Shown piece by piece: positions 25,065 through 33,679 of a stretch of DNA of 64,000 nucleotides. Origin of the DNA: JAWXUU01 sp044426045 (GTDB lineage: Bacteria > Bacillota > Clostridia > Christensenellales > CAMQZB01); contig JAWXUX010000004.1 in NCBI GenBank assembly GCA_044426045.1, positions 1 to 64,000 of the forward strand, in the 5' to 3' direction. Position numbers and translations under genes: made by a program. The notes below the pieces were generated by a model. It saw nothing but the letters and a program-made list of their open reading frames with translations, ran no database searches and was not told the DNA's origin. The number at the start of each line of letters is the position of its first letter. The first letter of the stretch is position 1.

Positions 25065-25106
25065 TCTAAAATAGCAACATCTAAGGCTAGTAAACTTAAA
25101 AAACAC

Positions 25107-25138
25107 ATTCCCTCCGCGGCAGCGTGGAGGGATTTTAA
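25107..25138 (+). terminator. Terminator of the importer/kinase-like operon
   Basis: TCCCTCCGCG and CGTGGAGGGA pair around GCAG, followed by TTTTAA. It closes the operon that starts at 20986. Confidence 0.8.
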
Positions 25139-25159
25139 CGCAAAAAATCAAAAATCAAA

Positions 25160-25272
25160 AAAGAAAAACCCAAAAAACCAAAACCCAAAAAATCTCAAAA
25201 TCCCAAAAACCCCAAAATCCCAAAAACCCAAAACCCCAAAACCCCCAAAATCTCAAACCCTCAAAACCCTCA
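25160..25272 (-). repeat. C-run/A-run tract; minus strand can form G-quadruplexes
   Basis: For over 100 bases the plus strand is nearly free of G. Between 25202 and 25246 there are six runs of three to five C separated by four or five bases (AAAA, AAAAA or AAAAT). The minus strand therefore has G-runs split by T-runs, resembling ciliate telomere repeats. The tract ends about 35 bases before the gene at 25306. The short minus-strand frame across it codes only Phe/Trp/Gly repeats and is not a gene. Confidence 0.85.
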
Positions 25273-25305
25273 AACTCAAAATTCAAATAAAAGGACAGAA
25301 AACTC

Positions 25306-26625
25306 GTGAAAAACAAAAAATTTGAATTGCCACATATCGGACAAAGAATGATCAAATCGGCAGTAGCCGTATTTTTCTGCTATCTCGTGGATATTTTAAG
25401 AAGTGGAACGCCATTTTATTCTGCACTCGCATCAATCCAGTGCATGCAGCCTTATAAAGCAAGTTCAAAAGCCATGGCAAAACAACGAATAGAAGGCACG
25501 CTAATCGGTGCTTTTTATGGACTGATTGTAATACTTATCGAACTGAAATATCTAAACACCCTCGAAAACAGCGCTATTTGGTCATATGCATTCGTCGCAC
25601 TTTTTGTGGTTGCCGTGCTCTACACAACAGTGGTTCTAAACAAAAAATCGGCATCGTATTTTTCATGTGTGGTGTATCTTTCAATCGCAATGATTCACAT
25701 CACCGACACAGACCCGTACCTTTTTGTTTTCAACCGCGTGGCAGATACATTCATCGGTCTTGCAATCGGCATGACAATAAACAAAATCAGTCTGCCAAGA
25801 AAAACCAACAAAGAAACGCTTTTTGTGACAGCACTCGACAGCGTTCTAATCGACCCAAAAAATCAACTTCTCGACTACAGTAAAGTTGAACTCAACCGCC
25901 TTATAGATGACGGAGTGAATTTTTCAATCATGACAATGCGAACACCCGCATCATTTTTGGAAGCGGCAAAAGGTATCAACTTGAAACTTCCCGCAATCGT
26001 CATGAACGGTGCGGCGCTGTATGATATTCAAAACAATCACTATATCAAAACCCACGATATCCCGCAAGATAACGCAAAAAATCTTCACGCCTTTATCACT
26101 TCGCAAGGTCACAACAGCTTTATGAGCACCATCGAAGAAAGTTCGGTGATGATTCAATATGAAAACCTCGCAAACGAAGGCGAAAAGGCAGTCTATAAAA
26201 AGCTAAGAAAATCGCCATATCGCAACTACACAAAAAAAGATGCGGGTGAGTTTTCCTATAAAAACGTTATATATTTCATGGTTATGGACGAAACATCGCG
26301 AATTGTTCACCTTGCAAAAGTGCTAAAGAAAAACGGTTTTGATGAATTTTTTGAAATCATTCAATACAAATCAACCGACTATCCAAACTTCTCGTATCTG
26401 AAAGTTTATGATAAAGGGGTGTCAAAACAAAACATGCTCGAGTATCTGAAAGAACACCTGAATATATCCGAAAGTTGCAGTATCGGCTCTGTGGAGGGTG
26501 GCTATGATATCGTTGTAAGCGAAAACGTCAACAGCAATCACGTTGTTCAAATGATAAAAAACATGGCAAGTCCCGTGTGTGTTTTCGGAAAAAATAATAA
26601 AAAAGAACAAAATAAAGCCTTGTAA
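25306..26625 (+). CDS. ArAE-type membrane protein fused to a degenerate HAD (Cof-like) domain
   Basis: This 439-residue protein starts at GTG 25306 behind AAAGGA. Residues about 10-165 have several hydrophobic segments and resemble the aromatic acid exporter (ArAE_1/DUF939) domain: IKSAVAVFFCYLV, then RIEGTLIGAFYGL, and NRVADTFIGLAIG. Residues about 170-435 follow the Cof-type HAD phosphatase fold: TALDSVLID at motif I, IMTMRTPASF at motif II and AIVMNGAALYD. The motif I nucleophile Asp is replaced by Ala176 and motif IV GDxxND reads GSVEGGYD, so phosphatase activity is doubtful. The C-terminal part may sense or regulate. Substrate unknown. Confidence 0.75.
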   Translation: MKNKKFELPHIGQRMIKSAVAVFFCYLVDILRSGTPFYSALASIQCMQPYKASSKAMAKQRIEGTLIGAFYGLIVILIELKYLNTLENSAIWSYAFVALFVVAVLYTTVVLNKKSASYFSCVVYLSIAMIHITDTDPYLFVFNRVADTFIGLAIGMTINKISLPRKTNKETLFVTALDSVLIDPKNQLLDYSKVELNRLIDDGVNFSIMTMRTPASFLEAAKGINLKLPAIVMNGAALYDIQNNHYIKTHDIPQDNAKNLHAFITSQGHNSFMSTIEESSVMIQYENLANEGEKAVYKKLRKSPYRNYTKKDAGEFSYKNVIYFMVMDETSRIVHLAKVLKKNGFDEFFEIIQYKSTDYPNFSYLKVYDKGVSKQNMLEYLKEHLNISESCSIGSVEGGYDIVVSENVNSNHVVQMIKNMASPVCVFGKNNKKEQNKAL

Positions 26626-26669
26626 AAAGCTTTCAATCCGACAAAATCTTTCTAAATTTTAAAAAAGTA

Positions 26670-26698
26670 TTGTAATTGCCATGGAAGTGTGGTATAAT
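26670..26698 (+). promoter_or_regulatory. Promoter of the MocA-type dehydrogenase gene
   Basis: TTGTAA (26670-26675) and TATAAT (26693-26698) are 17 bases apart, about 35 bases before the start codon. Confidence 0.7.
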
Positions 26699-26734
26699 GA
26701 AAATATTCTAAATATTTGATAAGGGAGATTTTAT

Positions 26735-27856
26735 ATGGAGAAAATTAAACTAGGAATAATCGGCTGTGGTGGTGATATCGCAAGACTTCACATCAACAAC
26801 ATCATCGCGGGCAAATGCCCAAGCGTGACAGTGACAGCACTTTCAACAAGAAAAATTGAAAAAGCGGAAGCGATTTCTCAAAGACTAAAAGCTGAAATGG
26901 GCATGGATGCAAAAGTGTTTGCAACTGATATGGAGCTCATTCAAAACGCAGATGTAGATGCAGTTTTGATTTCAACACCGCACTATCAACATGAAGAACT
27001 TTCAATCGCCGCAATGGAAAATGATATTCACGTTCTCTGCGAAAAGCCATCGGGAGCATATGCACTTCAAGCGCTAAGAATGAACGAAGTTGCCGATAAA
27101 ACTGGCAAACTTTTTGGAATGATGTTCCACCACAGAACAAATCCAATGTTCATTAAAGCACGTCAAATGGTTCAAAGCGGCGAACTTGGCGAAATCAGAA
27201 GAATAAATTTCATAAGCACAAATTCATATCGCGGACAAAACCACTACGATGCGGTTGATTGGCGTGGCACATGGGAAAAAGACGGCGGTGGCGTTGTCAT
27301 GAACCAAGCCCCACACCAACTTGACCTTATCCGTTGGATTTTTGGTATGCCTAAAAAAGTCACAGGCTTTCTTGGACTTGGCAGATGGCACGATATCCAA
27401 ACCGACGACGACGTGACAGCCTATATGGAATATGAAAACGGCGCAACAGCAATTTTCATCGGTTCAACAAGCGATGCCCCTGGCACAATGCGTCTTGAAA
27501 TCACTGCGGAATTTGGAAAGGTTGTTTGCGAAGATAACAAATTGAAATTCTGGAAACTCGAAGGCAGTTTGAACGAATATTCAAAAACAGAACCAACTGG
27601 CTCTCTTATGCCAAAATTTGAAGTGATTGATGTACCACTTGACGGCGTAGGTGTCTATACAGCCCACGGCGGTGTTGTTGAGCAATTTGCAAGAGCAATC
27701 ATCGACGGAAGCGAACAAATCGCCGACGGCAGAGACGGATATGAAAGTCTTTCAATCGCAAACGCACTTATCTTGTCACAATGGAACAACAACCGTGCAA
27801 TCACACTTCCAATCGACGATGAAGAATACTTCAAAACATTGAAAGAACACTATTAA
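26735..27856 (+). CDS. Gfo/Idh/MocA-family sugar dehydrogenase
   Basis: This 373-residue NAD(P)-dependent oxidoreductase probably acts on a sugar, inositol or sugar acid. The Rossmann domain begins LGIIGCGGDIARLH, and the family motif CEKPSGAY carries the catalytic Lys (about residue 108). The C-terminal part has GGVVMNQAPHQLDLIRWI, with the conserved His. GGGAG precedes the ATG. It converges on the ManD-like dehydratase, another sugar-acid enzyme, but the pair is not an operon. Confidence 0.9.
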   Translation: MEKIKLGIIGCGGDIARLHINNIIAGKCPSVTVTALSTRKIEKAEAISQRLKAEMGMDAKVFATDMELIQNADVDAVLISTPHYQHEELSIAAMENDIHVLCEKPSGAYALQALRMNEVADKTGKLFGMMFHHRTNPMFIKARQMVQSGELGEIRRINFISTNSYRGQNHYDAVDWRGTWEKDGGGVVMNQAPHQLDLIRWIFGMPKKVTGFLGLGRWHDIQTDDDVTAYMEYENGATAIFIGSTSDAPGTMRLEITAEFGKVVCEDNKLKFWKLEGSLNEYSKTEPTGSLMPKFEVIDVPLDGVGVYTAHGGVVEQFARAIIDGSEQIADGRDGYESLSIANALILSQWNNNRAITLPIDDEEYFKTLKEHY

Positions 27857-27908
27857 ATTTAAAATGAAATTTTAAATTTAAAAATTAAAAATTAAAAATT
27901 AATGTTAA

Positions 27909-27936
27909 AAAAGCACTCGCGATTGTGAGTGCTTTT
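27909..27936. terminator. Bidirectional terminator
   Basis: AAAAGCACTCGC and GTGAGTGCTTTT pair around GATT. It lies between the converging genes ending at 27856 and 27963. Just before it is an AT-only tract with repeated ATTAAAA units. Confidence 0.8.
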
Positions 27937-27962
27937 GATATTATTTTTCAATTTCATATTGA

Positions 27963-29186
27963 CTATGGAGTGCAAATTGTGCCATCCACATGTCTAGTTT
28001 GAGTCCAATCTGTCACTTCGTGGATTGGTGGGAATTTTTTCAAAACATTCATATCGACGTCGATTCCAAGACCTGGTTTATCCGTCATTTGAATATAACC
28101 ATTCACAACTTGAGGCATTCCAGGGAACGCTTCGGCAAGAATTGGTTTTGACATAACAGGAGTAAGCTCTTGAATTCCCGCATTGTGCGAAGCCATGCCA
28201 AGGTGCACATTTGCCGCATGCCCAATTGGTGAAACGTCGCTTGGTCCATGCCAAGCAGTTCTGATACCAAATTGTTCAGCAAAAATCGCAAGTTTGCGAG
28301 CAGGTGAAAGTCCGCCAATTTGGCTGATGTGAACGCGCACAAAATCGATAAGACGGTTTGTTATCAAATAATCCCATTCCTTTGGATTGTTGAAAAGTTC
28401 GCCAACTGCAATCGGAGTTGCACATTGTTGGCGCAAAATCTTGAACCATTCGCCTTGCTCTGGGGAGAGCACATCTTCAAGGAAGAAAAGTCTATATTTT
28501 TCAAGTTCTTTTGCAAACGCAATCGCTTGAATTGGCGACAAACGCTCGTGAGTATCGTGAAGAAGATTGATGCCATTATATCCAAGTTTTGAACGCACAT
28601 CGTCAAAAAGTTGCAATGTATCGTTAATATATTGGTCAGCACTGAAATAATCACCAGGCTCAGAATTTGGTGGAGTGTTCATTTTGCTAGAAATTCCGCC
28701 GTAAATACCCACTTGAATTCTGAAATGCGAGCAACCTTGTTCCTTCATTTTCGCGATATTTTCAAGAAGCTGAGGCGTTGTTGGTGCATCGCAATGCAAA
28801 TAAACCGGCACCGCTTGCCGCGCTTTTCCGCCAAAAAGGCTGTAAACAGGAAGCCCCGCAATCTTGCCTTTGATATCCCAAAGTGCCATATCAATTCCCG
28901 AAAGGGCATTGTTAGTTATCGGACCATTTCTCCAATATCCATTATTTTGCACCATATACCAAATATCGTCAATATTATCAACATTTTTGCCAATAAGAAG
29001 TGGTTTCAAATAATCTTCAACGTAAAGTTTCACAGCTCTGTCACGATAAGCAAAAGTCGCGCAACCAAGCCCGTAAAGTTCAGGCTCGCTTGTAAGAATT
29101 TTCACAAAACTGATATTTTTGCCCGTGATATTTGCCGAGTGAAATTCAATATCTCTGATAGTTATATTAAGCTTAGAATTGCTCAT
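27963..29186 (-). CDS. ManD-like enolase-superfamily sugar-acid dehydratase
   Basis: This enzyme of 407 residues from ATG 29186 belongs to the mannonate dehydratase (ManD/RspA-like) branch of the enolase superfamily, which removes water from acid sugars. The family signatures are clear: LLHDTHERLSP (metal Asp plus catalytic His), FLEDVLSP and AVGELFNNP (metal Glu residues), TAWHGPSDVSPIGHAA (catalytic His) and GIQEL. ManD-fold proteins range from efficient mannonate dehydratases to low-activity D-gluconate enzymes, so the substrate is open. The ribosome binding site GGGGGA supports 29186 over the longer frame at 29216. Confidence 0.85.
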   Translation of the reverse strand: MSNSKLNITIRDIEFHSANITGKNISFVKILTSEPELYGLGCATFAYRDRAVKLYVEDYLKPLLIGKNVDNIDDIWYMVQNNGYWRNGPITNNALSGIDMALWDIKGKIAGLPVYSLFGGKARQAVPVYLHCDAPTTPQLLENIAKMKEQGCSHFRIQVGIYGGISSKMNTPPNSEPGDYFSADQYINDTLQLFDDVRSKLGYNGINLLHDTHERLSPIQAIAFAKELEKYRLFFLEDVLSPEQGEWFKILRQQCATPIAVGELFNNPKEWDYLITNRLIDFVRVHISQIGGLSPARKLAIFAEQFGIRTAWHGPSDVSPIGHAANVHLGMASHNAGIQELTPVMSKPILAEAFPGMPQVVNGYIQMTDKPGLGIDVDMNVLKKFPPIHEVTDWTQTRHVDGTICTP

Positions 29187-29300
29187 AAATAATCCCCCAA
29201 AAACCTTGCCATGCAAGTATATTTGTTATATTGTACCACAAAAATAACCCACATTCAATACCATTTTGAAAATATTTTAAAAAATTGCGGACGCACGCAA

Positions 29301-29324
29301 AAACCTCGGAACATTCCGAGGTTT
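29301..29324. terminator. Terminator after the rsmH paralogue
   Basis: AAACCTCGGAA and TTCCGAGGTTT form a perfect stem with a two-base loop. It lies downstream of the minus-strand gene ending at 29376; the T-run is short. Confidence 0.65.
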
Positions 29325-29375
29325 AAATGTCTATAAAAATTTTAAGCCATAACAGCCCAAGTTTAAAATTTAATT

Positions 29376-30437
29376 TTAAGCCATAACCGCCCAACGCATC
29401 TTTGTTGAAGTTGCGCGCGAGTTTCTTCTGCATTCTTCGTTTGATGGGCGAACAACGTCGCTTGCGATTTCAGCAAAAACGCCGTCACGATAAAGTTGCT
29501 TGAACGCCTTTTTCACAAGTCTATCTTCACCAGAATGGAAAGTGAGAACGGCAATTTTGCCCCCCGATTTCAAAACGTTTGGCAAGCTGTCAAGAAAACT
29601 GTTCAAAACTTCAAATTCGTGATTAACTTCAATTCGAAGTGCCTGAAAAGTTCGTTGACAAGACTTTTTCGCCATTTCCTTTTTCTTAAATTTTGGAATT
29701 GAAGCGTCATTTTCCACCACTTCTTCAATAATTTCTTTCAGCTTAGTCGTTGTGTCGATGCTTTCCCCATGCTTAATTTTGCGAAGAATAGCAACGGAAA
29801 TTTCATGAGCGAGTGGCTCGTCGGAATTTTCCGCCAAAATTTCCTTCAAATCAATATAAGAAACGCCATTCAAAAACTCCCAAACGGGCATGCCTTTTTG
29901 TGGGTTCAATCTCAAATCAAGCACCCCTTCACGCTTGAAAGAAAAACCTCTTTCGGGATTATCAATCTGCATTGAAGAAACGCCAAGATCGGCAAGCATA
30001 AAGTCAAATTTGCCGTATTTTTCACTGACACTCGCAACCTCGGCAAAATTGATGTGCACCGGCGTGAAAACCTCCTCAGAAAACCCATTGTGACGTATTC
30101 TGTCGGTTGTCTTCAAAATTTCAATAGGGTCGATATCAAGTCCGTAAATATGCCCTTCCCCATCAAGTTTTTCAAGCATTTTCATTGTGTGACCACCGTA
30201 TCCAAGTGTCGCGTCAAGCCCCACTTGCCCCTTTTTGATGTCAAGGAAATTGAGAATTTCATCAACCATAATGGAAATGTGCATGCCGGCGGGTGTTTTC
30301 CCTTTTGCAATGATTTTTTCCACTTCATCTTTATATAATTCGGGATTTTGCTCTTTATATTTCTCGCTAAAAGTTTTTGGATGAGTGCCAGAATATCTAA
30401 CCCTTCTTTTGTGCACTACTTCTTTGTTTTCGTCCAT
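29376..30437 (-). CDS. RsmH-family methyltransferase, long orphan paralogue
   Basis: This 353-residue protein matches 16S rRNA C1402 N4-methyltransferase (RsmH/MraW): HISIMVDEILNFLDI, the SAM site VGLDATLGYGGHTMKML, FMLADLGVSSMQIDNPERGFSF, QRTFQALRIEVNHE and the C-terminal LTFHSGEDRLVK. It has about 45 extra N-terminal, mostly basic and acidic residues not usual for RsmH. It is not in the cell-wall cluster; a second rsmH begins at 63980 in its normal place after mraZ. So this copy is extra and could modify another site or act in other conditions. AAGGGG precedes the ATG. Confidence 0.88.
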   Translation of the reverse strand: MDENKEVVHKRRVRYSGTHPKTFSEKYKEQNPELYKDEVEKIIAKGKTPAGMHISIMVDEILNFLDIKKGQVGLDATLGYGGHTMKMLEKLDGEGHIYGLDIDPIEILKTTDRIRHNGFSEEVFTPVHINFAEVASVSEKYGKFDFMLADLGVSSMQIDNPERGFSFKREGVLDLRLNPQKGMPVWEFLNGVSYIDLKEILAENSDEPLAHEISVAILRKIKHGESIDTTTKLKEIIEEVVENDASIPKFKKKEMAKKSCQRTFQALRIEVNHEFEVLNSFLDSLPNVLKSGGKIAVLTFHSGEDRLVKKAFKQLYRDGVFAEIASDVVRPSNEECRRNSRATSTKMRWAVMA

Positions 30438-30557
30438 GATTTTCCCCTTTATTTCAATACAAAAAGTATAACACCATCGGGGAAATAAGTCAACGCAAAT
30501 TTTTCAAAAAAATTCCAATGAAAATATCGCATATTGCTACAAAATTCAAAAATCCAC

Positions 30558-30626
30558 TTGACATATTACGCCCAATGTTATATTATAATAGAAGTTGACC
30601 AATCGGTCAATAAACGGTCGGTCAAT
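30558..30626 (+). promoter_or_regulatory. tetR promoter with two operator sites
   Basis: TTGACA (30558-30563) is followed 17 bases on by TATTAT (30581-30586). Right after comes the near-perfect palindrome TTGACCAATCGGTCAA (30595-30610), then a second site ACGGTCGGTCAATAA (30614-30628). They overlap the expected start point, as for autorepression by the TetR protein encoded next. Confidence 0.8.
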
Positions 30627-30647
30627 AAACAGTGAGATGGAGAAAAT

Positions 30648-31241
30648 ATGACAAGACAAGAAAAAAGAGAACAAACATTTGAATTGATTGTGAATTCAGC
30701 ACTTGAAATGTTTGGGGAAAAGGGGTATGACAACACCTCAATAAGCGACATTGCAAAACTTGCGATTGTGTCAAAGGGGATATCATATCACTATTTCAAA
30801 AGCAAGGACGAAATGTATCTTTATTGCATTGAAGTTTTAATAAAGGAAATCAGCGAATATTTTGAATTTCAAATCTCGCAAAACGCCGATATCGAAAAAG
30901 GAATGGAGCTTTTTGTTATGCTCGGTGCAAGATTTGTGGAAGAAAACCCTAAATATAAAATGCTACTTTTCAATATCGCATCCGACAGACCCGCTCATCT
31001 CAAAGATGAAATCATCGAAAGAAAGAAAACTTTTTTTGATTCAAACATAAGGCTTTATGAGCAAATGCTTTCAAAAATGACGCTTGGAAAAGGCGTGACA
31101 AAGGAATTTGCAATAAAAGGCTTTTCGGTTTTGCAATATGCCTTGCCAACCCTCATTCAAATCCACGGCGAGTCGGGGATAAATGAATTTATGATTGAAC
31201 TTATAAAGACGTATATAAAAGGTCTGCAAGTCGATAAATAA
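30648..31241 (+). CDS. TetR-family regulator
   Basis: This 197-residue DNA-binding regulator has a TetR N-terminal helix-turn-helix (residues about 10-56: SALEMFGEKGYDNTSISDIA, then VSKGISYHYFKSKDEM) and a helical ligand-binding part. Palindromes upstream suggest autoregulation. The neighbouring degV gene, 75 bases downstream on the same strand, codes a fatty-acid-binding-type protein, so control of lipid-related genes is plausible but unproven. The ribosome binding site is GGAGA. Confidence 0.9.
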   Translation: MTRQEKREQTFELIVNSALEMFGEKGYDNTSISDIAKLAIVSKGISYHYFKSKDEMYLYCIEVLIKEISEYFEFQISQNADIEKGMELFVMLGARFVEENPKYKMLLFNIASDRPAHLKDEIIERKKTFFDSNIRLYEQMLSKMTLGKGVTKEFAIKGFSVLQYALPTLIQIHGESGINEFMIELIKTYIKGLQVDK

Positions 31242-31268
31242 AGTAAAAAAAGCACAAGATATATAAAA

Positions 31269-31301
31269 ATAAAAACTAACAATAAATAAAAACTAACAAT
31301 A
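31269..31301 (+). repeat. 17-bp tandem duplication before degV
   Basis: The unit ATAAAAACTAACAATA occurs twice with a period of 17 bases directly upstream of the ribosome binding site AAGGTAGGG. Confidence 0.9.
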
Positions 31302-31316
31302 AGGTAGGGAACATTA

Positions 31317-32171
31317 ATGACAAATTTCAAATTGACAGCAGATTCAACTTGCGATTTATCTGAAGATTTATTAAAAAAATACGATATATCAATCATTGGG
31401 CTGAATATCATTTTGGGAGATACAACATATATCGACAGGGAAAATGTGACCCCCGACGATATCTATGCCTATTATGACCAGCACAAAGTCTTGCCAAAAA
31501 CCGCAGCGAGAAACAGTGAAGAATATAAAGATTTGTTCATGCCGTATGTGAGCCAAGGAAAAGCGGTTGTTCATTTTTCACTTTCAAGCGAGATTTCATC
31601 AAGCTATAACAACGCATGCCTTGCAGCTGCGGAAATCAACAAGAACGGCAAAAAAGTTTGGGTGATAAACACAAAACTCCTTTCTTCAGGAAACGGAGTT
31701 CTCGCAATGAGGATTCACGATTTATTAAAGTCGGGCGAAAAAATCGAAACAGCCGTTGAAAAAGTGACCGCACTAATCGAAAGAACGCAACTTTCATTTT
31801 GCGTCGACACCCTTGAATATCTTTATAAAGGTGGCAGATGCTCGCAAATGGCATTGATTGGCGGAAGTGTCCTAAAAATCCACCCATGCATCAATATGTC
31901 GGAAGGGCAACTTTCGGTGAGCACAAAATTCAAAGGCAGTATGAAAAAAGTCTTAAAAACATATGTGGATATGCTAAAGGAAAAATACACCCCCGACAAA
32001 TCAATCTGCTTTGTCACTCACTCAGTCTGCGACAGCGAACTTGTCGAATATGTCAAAACCCGCATGAAAGAAGAATTCGGCTTCAAAGAAATCATAGAAC
32101 AAGACGCAGGCTGCACAATAGTATCCCACTGCGGAAAAGGAACATTGGGGGTGCTGTTTTTTTGCAAATAA
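31317..32171 (+). CDS. DegV/FakB-family fatty-acid-binding protein
   Basis: This 284-residue cytoplasmic protein matches the DegV family, whose FakB members hold a fatty acid for phosphorylation by FakA. It begins LTADSTCDLSEDLLKKY, has GKAVVHFSLSSEISSSYNNA for carboxylate binding, and ends with a domain containing FVTHSVCDSELVEYVK and IVSHCGKGTLGVLF. No fakA is in the window. The upstream TetR gene probably regulates it. Confidence 0.9.
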   Translation: MTNFKLTADSTCDLSEDLLKKYDISIIGLNIILGDTTYIDRENVTPDDIYAYYDQHKVLPKTAARNSEEYKDLFMPYVSQGKAVVHFSLSSEISSSYNNACLAAAEINKNGKKVWVINTKLLSSGNGVLAMRIHDLLKSGEKIETAVEKVTALIERTQLSFCVDTLEYLYKGGRCSQMALIGGSVLKIHPCINMSEGQLSVSTKFKGSMKKVLKTYVDMLKEKYTPDKSICFVTHSVCDSELVEYVKTRMKEEFGFKEIIEQDAGCTIVSHCGKGTLGVLFFCK

Positions 32172-32225
32172 TTGAATTGCACGCTTTGGGGTTTGTATTA
32201 GCGTGGGGTGAGAAACGCTTTTTGA

Positions 32226-32447
32226 AAGTGAAAAGTGAAAAGTGAAAAGTGAAAAGTGAAAAGTGAAAAGTGTGGTAGGCACTACGCTGTCGCTTCATGC
32301 ACACCATTATATTTGGGCAGTAAAATAGGAACGCTATTTTTTATTATAAAGTAGCGTTCCTATTATTGTTTACAAATATAATTGAAAAGCACGAGCGAAG
32401 CGAGTGCATTACCACACTTTTGACTTTTCACTTTTGACTTTTCACTT
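32226..32447. repeat. Inverted-repeat element A with 7-bp arrays
   Basis: The left arm is seven units of AAAAGTG (period 7), then TGTGGTAGGCACTACGC. The right arm starts near 32390 with GCACGAGCGAAGCGAGTGCA and TTACCACAC, then the reverse complement array (units CACTTTT and GACTTTT). Between the arms is a terminator (32324-32364). Element B at 35491-35766 has the same plan with a different unit, so this is a repeat family. No coding capacity. Confidence 0.85.
32324..32364. terminator. Bidirectional terminator inside element A
   Basis: AATAGGAACGCTA and TAGCGTTCCTATT form a 13-base perfect stem with a T/A-rich loop. It lies between converging degV and icd. Confidence 0.75.
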
Positions 32448-32448
32448 G

Positions 32449-32474
32449 TAAAAAAATGCTCCGCATTTTTTTAC
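32449..32474 (-). terminator. Terminator overlapping the icd stop codon
   Basis: GTAAAAAAATGC and GCATTTTTTTAC form a perfect stem around TCC, and the stem includes the stop codon of icd. The same design, AAAAAAGC-GGA-GCTTTTTT, follows the stop codon of the gene at 34017. Confidence 0.8.
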
Positions 32475-33679
32475 AGTTTTTCCGCTATTTTTTCAATAAA
32501 GCCTTTTGTTGAAAGGGCAGTAGCCTCAATTCCGTCGATATGGAAAAGAGAAACCAAATCTTTTGTCATGAAACCTTCTTCGATTGTGTCGATAGAAGCT
32601 TTTTCAAGTTTATCAGCAAAAGCCACAAGATCGGCAAGGCCGTCAAGTTCGCCACGTTTGCGAAGAGCGCCAGTCCAAGCGAAAATTGTTGCCATACTGT
32701 TTGTTGAAGTGCTTTCGCCTTCAAGGTGCTTATAATAATGGCGAGTAACAGTGCCGTGCGCTGCTTCGTATTCATAATCGCCGTTTGGAGAAACAAGCAC
32801 GCTTGTCATCATTGCAAGGGAACCAAAAGCAGTTGCAACCATGTCGCTCATAACGTCACCGTCATAATTCTTGCACGCCCAAATAACATCCCCCTCACTT
32901 CTCATGATTCTTGCAACAGCATCGTCAATCAAAGTGTACATATAATAAATTCCAGCCTCGTCAAATTTTTCAGCATATTCAGCATCATAAATATCTTGGA
33001 AAATATCTTTGAAAGTGTGGTCATAAGTTTTTGAAATAGTATCTTTTGTCGCAAACCAAAGTGGCAATTTTTCAGAAAGAGCATATTCAAAACAGCTTTT
33101 TGCAAAAGAAGCGATTGAATCATTTGTGTTGTGCATACCCATAATAATACCGTCACCACCCGCAAAATCAAAAATCTCTTGTTTTGAAGTCACAGTGCCA
33201 TCAGCACCTTCAACTGAAATAAAAGCCTTACTGCCACCCGCAGCTTTTGCTTCAACGTTTCTATAAACATCGCCGTAAGCATGACGGGCAATAACGATAG
33301 GTTTTTTCCAGCTTGGAACAAGCGGAGTGATACCATCAACCAAGATTGGCGCACGGAAAACAGTTCCGTCCAAAATCGCCCTGATTGTGCCGTTAGGACT
33401 TTTCCACATTTCTTTAAGAGAATACTCTTCAACCCTTTGCGCGTTTGGTGTGATAGTCGCACACTTAACAGCAACGCCGTATTTTTTAGTTGCAAGAGCA
33501 GAAAGCGTAGTCACTTCATCGTTTGTGTCATCTCTTTCTTTAAGTCCAAGGTCATAATATTCACTTTTCAAATCAACGTATGGCGTAATAAGGATATCCT
33601 TAATAAATTGCCAGATAATACGTGTCATTTCGTCCCCGTCCATTTCGACGATAGGTGTAGTCATTTTGATTTTGTCCAT
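32471..33679 (-). CDS. icd: NADP-dependent isocitrate dehydrogenase (eukaryotic-like type)
   Basis: This 402-residue enzyme turns isocitrate into 2-oxoglutarate and CO2 with NADP. It is of the dimeric type II group shared with eukaryotic cytosolic enzymes: the start PIVEMDGDEMTRIIWQFIK, CATITPNAQRVEE, SPNGTIRAILDGTVFR with the substrate Ser and Arg, and AAHGTVTRHYYKH for NADP binding. Length fits that group. It supplies 2-oxoglutarate, which gdhA (54447) could use for ammonium assimilation. GGAGG precedes the ATG. Confidence 0.95.
   Translation of the reverse strand: MDKIKMTTPIVEMDGDEMTRIIWQFIKDILITPYVDLKSEYYDLGLKERDDTNDEVTTLSALATKKYGVAVKCATITPNAQRVEEYSLKEMWKSPNGTIRAILDGTVFRAPILVDGITPLVPSWKKPIVIARHAYGDVYRNVEAKAAGGSKAFISVEGADGTVTSKQEIFDFAGGDGIIMGMHNTNDSIASFAKSCFEYALSEKLPLWFATKDTISKTYDHTFKDIFQDIYDAEYAEKFDEAGIYYMYTLIDDAVARIMRSEGDVIWACKNYDGDVMSDMVATAFGSLAMMTSVLVSPNGDYEYEAAHGTVTRHYYKHLEGESTSTNSMATIFAWTGALRKRGELDGLADLVAFADKLEKASIDTIEEGFMTKDLVSLFHIDGIEATALSTKGFIEKIAEKL

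Noticed and set aside
25155..25355. Minus-strand frame rich in Phe, Trp and Gly
   Set aside because: It only translates the G-run/T-run tract and overlaps the start of the membrane-HAD gene.
32226..32272. Possible CRISPR array
   Set aside because: The 7-bp units are directly adjacent with no spacers, and no cas genes are present. The same applies to 35711-35766.
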